Part shown: positions 52,338-60,105 of the stretch, one piece after another
How positions within the stretch are numbered: position 1 is the first letter of the stretch
Layout of the letters: every line of letters begins with the position of its first letter
The notes under the pieces: model-generated
Database searches by the model: none
What the model was told of the DNA's origin: nothing
The model's input: the letters and a program-made list of their open reading frames with translations, nothing else
Source of the DNA: Pseudomonadota bacterium
Lineage (GTDB): Bacteria > Pseudomonadota > Gammaproteobacteria > Pseudomonadales > Moraxellaceae
DNA: 64,000 nt
Reading direction: 5' to 3'
NCBI GenBank assembly: GCA_023393635.1
Contig: JAEWKT010000055.1
Location: 14,039 to 78,038, forward strand
Position numbers and translations under genes: made by a program

Positions 52338-53471
52338 CTAATCACGACGATGTTCATCCTGCAAATATTCATCGGATTGCATTTCTAGCAAGCGTGACCG
52401 TGTGCGCTCAATTTCAAATGCTAGCTTTTCGCCTTGGTATAACTCAAGAATTGGCTGCTCTGCCGTAATAATCAGCTTGACACGACGATCATAAAACTCA
52501 TCGACCAGATAAATAAAGCGTCGCGTGGCATCGGCAATATTGTCATTTAATGCAGATACTTTACCAATTAAAATGGTGTTATAGGTATTAGCCAGTTCAA
52601 TATAGTCGGCTGGGCTACGTGGCTTCATGCACAGTTCGGCAAAATCGCACCACAAGGTATCTTCGGTATGACCACGGGTTTCAATTAAACGCTGATTAAC
52701 CAAAATAGGTTCTTCTGAATAGGTTTCATGCTGGGTTAATGCCACAAACCGTTTGGCCAGCCAGATTTCAGAATCATGCGTGAGTGGCGATAAATACAAA
52801 TGGGCTTGCTTTAACACACGCAAGCGATAATCAATGCCTGCATCCACATTAAGAATGCAGCACTTTTCTTTTAGCATGGCAATAGTGGGTAAAAACCGAT
52901 CACGATGAATGCCATTTTTATATAAACCATCTGGCGCAATATTAGAAGTAGCCACCAAAGTGATACCGCGATCAAATAATTTTTGGAACAAATCACTTAA
53001 AATCATGGCATCAGTAACATTGCTGACAAAAAACTCATCAAAGCAAATGATTACCGCATCGGCATAAATACGGTCTGCCACTATTTCTAAAGGATCACGC
53101 TGCCCCGTTAGGCTATTGAGTTCTTTATGCACGCGCTGCATAAAATGATGAAAATGCATACGCATTTTGCGACGAAATGGGATTGCATCAAAAAATTGAT
53201 CCATTAGCCATGTTTTGCCACGACCCACCCCGCCCCACATATACACCCCATGAGGGGCATCTGATGCACGTAAACGACGAAAAGGACGTTTAGAAGTTTC
53301 AAAGCGCTGAATCAATTTTTGCCATACGTCATCCAAGGCATGAATAGCCGCACCCTGCTCTTCATCAGGCATAAATGCACCTGAGGCCAATGCATCGGTG
53401 TAGCGTTGCTCAGGTGAACGCTCATCGGGTGCATAGGGATTTTTTGGATGTTCGGGTGCTTCAATACTCAT
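52338..53471 (-). CDS. zapE: Cell division ATPase ZapE (AFG1-like)
   Basis: ZapE is an AFG1-family P-loop ATPase that associates with FtsZ rings under stress. Walker A is G-G-V-G-R-G-K-T at about residue 79-86 and Walker B is I-C-F-D-E-F-F-V at about 142. H-F-H-H-F-M-Q, A-T-S-N-I-A-P-D-G-L-Y and D-R-F-L-P are characteristic. At 377 residues it is the normal length. It converges with the WavE-like gene (19-bp gap). Confidence 0.93.
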   Translation of the reverse strand: MSIEAPEHPKNPYAPDERSPEQRYTDALASGAFMPDEEQGAAIHALDDVWQKLIQRFETSKRPFRRLRASDAPHGVYMWGGVGRGKTWLMDQFFDAIPFRRKMRMHFHHFMQRVHKELNSLTGQRDPLEIVADRIYADAVIICFDEFFVSNVTDAMILSDLFQKLFDRGITLVATSNIAPDGLYKNGIHRDRFLPTIAMLKEKCCILNVDAGIDYRLRVLKQAHLYLSPLTHDSEIWLAKRFVALTQHETYSEEPILVNQRLIETRGHTEDTLWCDFAELCMKPRSPADYIELANTYNTILIGKVSALNDNIADATRRFIYLVDEFYDRRVKLIITAEQPILELYQGEKLAFEIERTRSRLLEMQSDEYLQDEHRRD

Positions 53472-53554
53472 AATATGGCTCTAAATAAAACATGAAACCG
53501 CTTCGACTGGTTTACTTATCGGGTTTGCTGGCAGCCGATGGCTGAAGCATCTTT

Positions 53555-54196
53555 TTAAGGAAAATTCTGCTCAAGTTGCTGGGTTAAATCAGTTAAATGA
53601 CCATGAAAAAAATGGCTGCACTCTGGCATTATGCGAAGTGTTAAGTCAAGGCTTGTCGCCCAATCAATCACCTGTTGCACAGGCACAACTTCGTCCTGAT
53701 CACCCATTAACACGGCGGTATCTTTAGATAGCTTTAATTGCTGCATGGGATAGTGATGCACTGGCGGGGCAACCAAATAGGTTTTTAACAATTCAAAGGC
53801 TTTTAACTCGTCAATGACTGCACCGCTATTAAAGCGCGATGCCAATGCCGCAGCAATATAAGCACCAAAAGAAAATCCTGCAATATATAACTGGCGTGGC
53901 AAAGTACTGGATGGATTTTGTCTTAATATCCAGCTTAACACACTGAATGCATCATCAATTTCACCGATTCCATTGTCATGCGTGCCTGTACTACTGCCCA
54001 CGCCTCTAAAATTAAAAGTCACCACTGAAATATTTTGGCTTTTAAAAAAACGCACTAATGTGGTTACCACTTTATTGTCCATGGTGCCACCAAATAGCGG
54101 ATGCGGATGACAAATTAACGCCACTTGCTCAGATTCTTGCCATACGGGACGCACCTGTAGCGAACCTGCAGGCGCAGAAATTTGAATATCTGACAT
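53555..54196 (-). CDS. Alpha/beta hydrolase (COG2945-like)
   Basis: A 213-residue small hydrolase from ATG 54196, preceded by GAGG. It has the oxyanion loop C-H-P-H-P-L-F-G-G-T, the F-N-F-R-G-V-G-S-S-T-G segment and the nucleophile elbow G-F-S-F-G-A. The base is in C-S-H-F-F-H-G near the C-terminus. This pattern is that of the uncharacterised dienelactone-hydrolase-like COG2945 proteins. An in-frame extension upstream to 54244 is not needed. Confidence 0.9.
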   Translation of the reverse strand: MSDIQISAPAGSLQVRPVWQESEQVALICHPHPLFGGTMDNKVVTTLVRFFKSQNISVVTFNFRGVGSSTGTHDNGIGEIDDAFSVLSWILRQNPSSTLPRQLYIAGFSFGAYIAAALASRFNSGAVIDELKAFELLKTYLVAPPVHHYPMQQLKLSKDTAVLMGDQDEVVPVQQVIDWATSLDLTLRIMPECSHFFHGHLTDLTQQLEQNFP

Positions 54197-54398
54197 AATA
54201 ACCTCAATAAATAACCGCACGGCAAATGTTCTAAATACCAACAACCTAAATCATTCGCGGAAGACTATCTTAAAGGGTTTGGTGCAGATGCGTAATAGCC
54301 TACGACTAAAATCCAATACAATTAGTGCAACAAGTTATTCGTAATGCGTCCTGACGATGCGCTTCTTATTCATAGGCTTGTTGTTCACATATTTCTTG

Positions 54399-55424
54399 TT
54401 ATTGTAAACGTTTACGGTATTGCTTAGGACTGATGCCACTCCAGCGGCTAAACGCATGCGTAAACGCTGAAGCCTCATTGTAATGCAACTGCTCAGCAAT
54501 TTGCTCAATCGACAAATCACTGGTTTGCAATAATTGGCACGCCTGCTCATAGCGTAACTGATCACGTAATTTGCTAAAGCTGGTATTTTGCTCAGCCAGT
54601 CGATAGCGTAAAGTGCGTTCAGATAAACCCAGTGCGTTTGCTACGGCGGCAATAGGTGGCAAAAAATGTAATTGCATTTTTAAATAATCAATGACTTGTT
54701 CTTTAATAGAAATCTCGTGCTGCTCTTCTTGTAAATATTGCTGCAGCGCGTCGTCGCATTGTTGTTTGTAACGCTGGTGGGTTGCAGCATCAGCAGCCAA
54801 AATAGGGCGATTCAAGTGCACGGTTTTGCAATAAATGGCGCCACAAGGCTGATCAAAATAAAGTGGGGCATTATAAAACTGGCGATACTGCTGCAAAACC
54901 ACAGCATCACTTGGCGCACTAAAAGGCAAATCAATGCGTTCAATTGGAATAGTTAGCCCCATTGCTGCCTGCATGTCTTTGAGCAACTTTACCGTTCCTG
55001 CAATTTCAGCATCAGCGCGAAAGTAGTGTAAGGCGGGTTCGGTTTCTAAAGTATCATAGGTTAATACCGTTAAATCCTGCTGTTGCTTTAAGCCTAAACG
55101 CCCAAATAAAAAAGTAATCTTTTGGTAATAAACGCCCAGTTGCATGGCTTCAATTAAACTTGGGCTAGTCATGAGTAGCATGAGTAATGGCCCATAACCC
55201 GCCAAATTAAACTGCTGGCCAATATATAAGCCAATGGCTGGGTGCTGAATATGCCCGACAATTTGCTTTTGAATGGTATATTCCAGTGTCAGGTCAATAG
55301 TGGCAGAAGGGTCTAGCTGTTTTACATCCAGTGCCAGATCCTGCAAAAAAGATGCTGTATTTTCACCAGCCGCATGCAACCCTTGCAATAAATACAATAG
55401 ACCTAACACTGAGCGTTTAGCCAT
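54399..55424 (-). CDS. AraC-family transcriptional regulator (OruR/ArgR-type N-terminus)
   Basis: The 341-residue protein has the long alpha-helical N-terminal domain typical of the AraC group that contains AlkR, OruR and Pseudomonas regulators. The marker segments are H-P-A-I-G-L-Y-I-G-Q-Q-F-N-L and Y-G-P-L-L-M-L-L-M-T-S. The C-terminal AraC domain contains A-L-G-L-S-E-R-T-L-R-Y-R-L-A and I-A-E-Q-L-H-Y-N-E-A-S-A-F-T-H-A-F-S-R-W. AGGA precedes the ATG. It is divergent from the FAD monooxygenase gene across a 296-bp region, so control of that gene is likely. Confidence 0.92.
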   Translation of the reverse strand: MAKRSVLGLLYLLQGLHAAGENTASFLQDLALDVKQLDPSATIDLTLEYTIQKQIVGHIQHPAIGLYIGQQFNLAGYGPLLMLLMTSPSLIEAMQLGVYYQKITFLFGRLGLKQQQDLTVLTYDTLETEPALHYFRADAEIAGTVKLLKDMQAAMGLTIPIERIDLPFSAPSDAVVLQQYRQFYNAPLYFDQPCGAIYCKTVHLNRPILAADAATHQRYKQQCDDALQQYLQEEQHEISIKEQVIDYLKMQLHFLPPIAAVANALGLSERTLRYRLAEQNTSFSKLRDQLRYEQACQLLQTSDLSIEQIAEQLHYNEASAFTHAFSRWSGISPKQYRKRLQ

Positions 55425-55720
55425 AATTATCCTAAGTTATCCTATTGATCCGCCATATAATTGCATGTGTAAATTGGATGCCTTACTTAAGCCAATGAAC
55501 ACCGATGGAATAAAGCTAGCATAGTTTATCAATTTTATAATTTGCCGAAAAAAACAAATTTAGTGTCAACCTTAGCATGGTTTATTATATGGCACTTATT
55601 TAGTATTCCCTTTAAGTTGTATTTTTCACTAAAAAATTACTTTAGTTATCGTTAACTCAAAATTGCTCATTAATCTAATTAATAAGCAGCCACTCAATAG
55701 TTACTTAGGAGCCACCCATC

Positions 55721-57256
55721 ATGAATGCTTCAATAAACTCAACAATAAATGGTAAGTCCTCCTCGCCTGCATCCCGCATACTCGAAATGGTGATTATTGG
55801 CGCAGGTTTTGGTGGCCTGGGTATGGCGATTCGCATGCTAAAAGAAGGTCGCAAAGACTTTGTGCTGTTGGAAAAAGCAAGTGACGTGGGCGGTACATGG
55901 CGTGAAAACAGCTATCCAGGAGCTGCTTGTGATGTGCAATCGCACATGTATTCTTTCTCCTTTGCACCAAAAAGCGATTGGTCGAAGCGTTATGCTGAAG
56001 GCCCAGAAATTTATAACTATATTCAAGAAACCACCGACAAGTTTGGCTTGCGTGACTATATTCAATTTAATAGCGAAGTCGCTGGTGCGCATTTTAATGA
56101 ACATAGCGCGCATTGGACGCTTGATTTAAAAGATGGTAGCACCTTATATGCCAAGTTTGTGGTGCTGGCATCAGGGCCACTACATGTGCCACAAATTCCC
56201 AACTACAAAGGGATGGAGAAATTTAAAGGCAAAATTTTCCATTCTGCCCAGTGGGATCATAGCTACGACTTAACAGACAAAAAAGTCGCCTCTATTGGTA
56301 CGGGTGGCAGTGCCATTCAATATATTCCTGAAATTGCGCCTCTTGTGAAGCAACTAGATGTGTATCAGCGCACACCAGCCTGGGTGATTCCACGCGATGA
56401 ACGCAAGTATGGCAATTTAGATAAAATGTTATTTGAAAAAATACCGTTTATTCGCAAGCTGCATCGTACACGGTTGTATTGGAGCAATGAATCACGTGTG
56501 ATGCCAATTTTTCACCCCCGCGTTATGGCCACAGCGCAAAAAGGCATTGAGCTGTTTATCCGCTATCAGGTAAAGGGTGACAAAGAGCTGGCCAAAAAAT
56601 TAACACCGAATTATGTACTAGGCTGCAAGCGAATTTTGATTTCTAACCGCTACTACCCTACGTTTACCCGCAAAAATGTTGACTTGATTCTAGACAGTAT
56701 TCAGGAATTTACTGAAACTGGCATTATTACAAAAGATGGTACGCACCGTGAAGCCGACTGCGTGGTATTGGGTACTGGCTTTATTGTAGATCCGCGCATT
56801 TATATGAAGGACTTTCCCTGCACTGGCTTACAGGGTCGCGAGCTAATTACTGACTGGAAAGATGGTGCTGAAGCCTATTATGGTATTAGCGTTGCAGGCT
56901 ATCCAAACCTGTTCCAGTTGGTGGGGCCAAACACCGCGCTGGGTCATAATTCGATTATTTTTATGATTGAAGCACAAGCCAACTATATTCTGGACGCGAT
57001 TAAAACCGTTGAGAAGAAAAAAGCCGATTATCTGGATGTAAAAGCAAATGTCCAGAGTGCGTTTAATGTCAATGTGCAGAAAAAACTCAAAGGCACGGTG
57101 TGGCAAAATGGCGGTTGTGTGAGTTGGTATCAACAGGCAGATGGCAAGAACTTTACTATCTGGCCTGGTTATACATGGCGTTACTGGCTGGAAACCCGCA
57201 AGATCAAGCCAAGTGCTTATGAGTTTGTGAAAGTAAAAAGTAAGCAAGTCGCCTAA
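55721..57256 (+). CDS. Flavin-containing monooxygenase, AlmA/Baeyer-Villiger-like
   Basis: A 511-residue FAD/NADPH monooxygenase. The FAD motif is G-A-G-F-G-G-L-G at 27-34 and the NADPH motif is G-T-G-G-S-A-I-Q near 192. Between them is F-K-G-K-I-F-H-S-A-Q-W-D, matching the Baeyer-Villiger fingerprint F-x-G-x-x-x-H-x-x-x-W. Acinetobacter AlmA, linked to oxidation of very long-chain alkanes, belongs to this group and has similar length. AGGAG precedes the ATG. The divergent AraC gene and the alkB gene 9 kb away support a role in alkane metabolism; the substrate is inferred. Confidence 0.85.
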   Translation: MNASINSTINGKSSSPASRILEMVIIGAGFGGLGMAIRMLKEGRKDFVLLEKASDVGGTWRENSYPGAACDVQSHMYSFSFAPKSDWSKRYAEGPEIYNYIQETTDKFGLRDYIQFNSEVAGAHFNEHSAHWTLDLKDGSTLYAKFVVLASGPLHVPQIPNYKGMEKFKGKIFHSAQWDHSYDLTDKKVASIGTGGSAIQYIPEIAPLVKQLDVYQRTPAWVIPRDERKYGNLDKMLFEKIPFIRKLHRTRLYWSNESRVMPIFHPRVMATAQKGIELFIRYQVKGDKELAKKLTPNYVLGCKRILISNRYYPTFTRKNVDLILDSIQEFTETGIITKDGTHREADCVVLGTGFIVDPRIYMKDFPCTGLQGRELITDWKDGAEAYYGISVAGYPNLFQLVGPNTALGHNSIIFMIEAQANYILDAIKTVEKKKADYLDVKANVQSAFNVNVQKKLKGTVWQNGGCVSWYQQADGKNFTIWPGYTWRYWLETRKIKPSAYEFVKVKSKQVA

Positions 57257-57275
57257 TATAGGTTAATCACTTAAG

Positions 57276-57304
57276 AAAGAGTCGTTTTGGCGGCTCTTTT
57301 TTTA
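57276..57304 (+). terminator. Terminator of the flavin monooxygenase gene
   Basis: AAAGAGTCG pairs with CGGCTCTTT (one G-U pair) around a 6-base loop, followed by seven T residues, 20 bp after the stop. The rest of the 311-bp gap holds the ovoA promoter region. Confidence 0.85.
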
Positions 57305-57439
57305 TTGGTTCTTTTGTACTTTAATGCTTGTGAGTATTGGTTGTCTTGCATCACTCGTTTGTTTCTTTAAGTTTTCTTAAGCAGGAAGAAAGCTGAAACC
57401 TATATTCAATTTACTTGTGAATCCTAAATTCTACACTAG

Positions 57440-57449
57440 GATAATTATC
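57440..57449. promoter_or_regulatory. Palindromic GATAATTATC upstream of ovoA
   Basis: A perfect 10-bp palindrome with imperfect TAG flanks lies 119 bp before the ovoA start in an AT-rich region. It could be an operator or chance; nothing else shows a function. Confidence 0.2.
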
Positions 57450-57567
57450 TAGTATTTATAAAACTCAGGCCTCCTACCTCTTTAACAATTTTTTCATATT
57501 GACTAAGCCACTTTGGCCGCATACTAGAACTTCATTTTATTAAATAAATACCTCACTGGAGCTTATT

Positions 57568-59799
57568 GTGCTGACCGAAATGACTATCCCAGAAAAAATA
57601 AAATCTGATCAGCACACGACGGCACAAGCTCCTACCCAAACAGACTTATATTCTCCAGCTGCACTCTTTTCGCGCACACCCAACCTGCGTGACCATAATG
57701 AAACCGAGATGCGTCATATTTTGCGGGATTACTTTTTAGATACCTTTAGCACTTATGAATCTCTGTTTGAGTGCCTTGCCAGCAATGACGCGTTCTATAT
57801 CAAACCCATTAGCCTGCGCCATCCACTGATTTTTTATTATGGTCATACCGCCACATTTTTTATTAACAAACTACTGCTTACTCGTATGATTGATCAGCGT
57901 GTTGATCAGCGCATGGAATCCGTGTTTGCCGTGGGCGTGGATGAAATGAGCTGGGATGATCTAAACGATAATAACTATGACTGGCCTGCCGTACAGGAGG
58001 TCAAAGCTTATCGGGATAAAGTACGCGCACTGGTTATAGATTTAATTGATCATGCACCGCTACAAATGCCAATTGACTGGAACAATCCCTGGTGGGCAAT
58101 CATCATGGGGGTTGAGCATGAGCGTATTCACTTAGAGACCTCATCAGTACTCATTCGTCAGCATCAACTGGAATTTGTAAAACCAGTCGCTACTTGGCAG
58201 CCATTTCCATTAGAGAATGCTACTGGCAACTCGCCACTACAAGCAGCTTTGCAAAATAAACTCATCAACGTGGCCGCGGGTACTGTTCTTTTAGGCAAAG
58301 ATAAAAGTAGTTCGTGTTATGGTTGGGATAATGAATATGGCAGGCATAAAGCAGATATTCCTACCTTTGAAGCAACTAAATATTTAGTCAGTAACGCAGA
58401 ATTTTTACAGTTTGTACAAGCTGAGGGCTATAAAAACACTGAATATTGGGACGATGAAGGCCAAGCCTGGTTAGATTTTACCAAGGCGCAATATCCCACT
58501 TTTTGGCGCAAAAAAGGCAATGGCTGGGAATTACGTTTAATGACTCAGGAAGTTGCGATGCCCTGGAGTTGGCCAGTCGAAGTGAATTACCATGAGGCCA
58601 AAGCATTTTGTAACTGGAAGAAAATCCTGACTGGACAACCCATACGCCTTCCCACTGAAGATGAATGGTATCGCTTATATGATGTGGCAGGTATTAACGA
58701 CGTTGGAATGACACCTGCACCAGCCAATATTCACCTTGATTATGCAGCATCCCCTTGCCCTGTTAACCAGTTTAAACAAGGTGAGTTTTTTGATGTGGTG
58801 GGTAACGTTTGGCAATGGACCCAAACACCTATTTATCCTTTTGAAGGCTTTGAGGTTCATCCAATTTATGATGACTTTAGCACCCCAACCTTTGATGGTC
58901 GCCATAACTTAATCAAAGGCGGCTCCTGGATCTCGACTGGTAATGAAAGTCTACGTTCAGCACGTTATGCGTTCCGTCGTCACTTTTTTCAACATGCGGG
59001 TTTCCGTTATGTTGTCTCTGGAGAAATTGCCCCCGTGCCAAGCTCACATTATGAAACGGACAAACTACTGGCAGAATATGCCGAATTTCACTATGGTGAC
59101 ACTCATTTTGCTGTAAAAAACTTTAGTAAGGCATTGGTTGATTTGGCCATGCGTACCCTTGCTACCCATCAGCTTGATCACTTGCCAAAGCGTAAGGCAT
59201 TAGATTTAGGTTGTGCTTCGGGCCGCGCCACCTTTGAGTTAGCACGTTATTTTGATGAAGTCACGGGCATTGATTTTTCAGCACGATTTATTGGTCAGGC
59301 CGACAAACTGGTCAAAGGTGAAACGCTGCGTTATACACTCATTGATGAAGGTGAACTGGTTTCCTATAAATCACGCTCACTGACCGATCTAAATTTAGAC
59401 CACATCAAAGACAAAGTTAATTTTTATCAAGGCGATGCCTGCAATTTAAAACCTATATTTACAGGTTATGACTTTATCATAGCGGCTAATTTGATTGATC
59501 GTTTGTATGATCCAGCCAAATTTTTAAACTCCATTCATGAGCGTTTAAATGTGGGCGGCATACTGATGCTGGCCTCGCCTTATACTTGGCTCACCGAACA
59601 CACTGAACATCAAAACTGGGTGGGTGGCTTTAAAAAAGATGGCGAAAGTTTTACCACTTTTGATGGATTACAGCAGATGTTGTCAAAACACTTCCGTTTA
59701 GTTCAAGATCCGCAGGAAGTGCCGTTTGTGATTCGCGAAACCAAACGCAAGTTTCAGCATACTCTGTCTGAAGTGACATTTTGGCAGCGCGTGGTTTAA
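57568..59799 (+). CDS. ovoA: 5-histidylcysteine sulfoxide synthase / mercaptohistidine methyltransferase (OvoA)
   Basis: OvoA is the iron enzyme of ovothiol A synthesis, joining Cys to the histidine imidazole and later methylating it. The N-terminal DinB-like region supplies iron ligands: His93 in Y-Y-G-H-T-A and H-E-R-I-H-L-E with His184, His188 and Glu190. A formylglycine-generating-enzyme-like domain follows, with G-S-W-I-S-T-G-N-E-S-L-R-S-A-R-Y near 450-465 and A-G-F-R-Y. A methyltransferase domain starts near residue 545 with L-D-L-G-C-A-S-G-R-A. At 743 residues it is the fused full-length form. It starts at GTG 57568 behind GGAG. No ovoB lyase gene is beside it. Confidence 0.92.
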   Translation: MLTEMTIPEKIKSDQHTTAQAPTQTDLYSPAALFSRTPNLRDHNETEMRHILRDYFLDTFSTYESLFECLASNDAFYIKPISLRHPLIFYYGHTATFFINKLLLTRMIDQRVDQRMESVFAVGVDEMSWDDLNDNNYDWPAVQEVKAYRDKVRALVIDLIDHAPLQMPIDWNNPWWAIIMGVEHERIHLETSSVLIRQHQLEFVKPVATWQPFPLENATGNSPLQAALQNKLINVAAGTVLLGKDKSSSCYGWDNEYGRHKADIPTFEATKYLVSNAEFLQFVQAEGYKNTEYWDDEGQAWLDFTKAQYPTFWRKKGNGWELRLMTQEVAMPWSWPVEVNYHEAKAFCNWKKILTGQPIRLPTEDEWYRLYDVAGINDVGMTPAPANIHLDYAASPCPVNQFKQGEFFDVVGNVWQWTQTPIYPFEGFEVHPIYDDFSTPTFDGRHNLIKGGSWISTGNESLRSARYAFRRHFFQHAGFRYVVSGEIAPVPSSHYETDKLLAEYAEFHYGDTHFAVKNFSKALVDLAMRTLATHQLDHLPKRKALDLGCASGRATFELARYFDEVTGIDFSARFIGQADKLVKGETLRYTLIDEGELVSYKSRSLTDLNLDHIKDKVNFYQGDACNLKPIFTGYDFIIAANLIDRLYDPAKFLNSIHERLNVGGILMLASPYTWLTEHTEHQNWVGGFKKDGESFTTFDGLQQMLSKHFRLVQDPQEVPFVIRETKRKFQHTLSEVTFWQRVV

Positions 59800-59824
59800 G
59801 CGTTTTGATTGATTGTTTACTTTG

Positions 59825-59877
59825 AACGTCTTTAGTCCTTATACGATCTAAGCAAATAAGGATTAAAGACATTTTTG
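59825..59877 (+). terminator. Long-stem terminator of ovoA
   Basis: Two ~18-bp arms of an inverted repeat (starting AACGTCTTTAG and ending AAAGACATT) with a few mismatches are followed by TTTTTG. It lies 26 bp after the ovoA stop. Confidence 0.8.
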
Positions 59878-59975
59878 ATAAAACGATATTCATATTTCTA
59901 AATATTGATTAATTTTAATCTTAATTTCATCAAGATTTTTTATAAAACAAAAATTAATTATAATTCAATATTTTG

Positions 59976-60003
59976 AAAAGCAATTAAATTATTTATTGCT
60001 TTT
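59976..60003. repeat. 9-bp perfect inverted repeat upstream of vgrG
   Basis: AAAAGCAAT and ATTGCTTTT flank a 10-bp AT-rich loop about 100 bp before the vgrG start. T residues follow on the plus strand, so it could act as a second terminator or attenuator, or as an operator. The remaining 306-bp gap is AT-rich with no gene. Confidence 0.5.
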
Positions 60004-60105
60004 TATGCCACAATTTATTAGGCTTGCCCTCATAAAAACTATAGTCACAGTATGCTGATAGTCGCATTATAGACTTGGGTCACACTTTAATAAAAAGAGC
60101 TAGAC

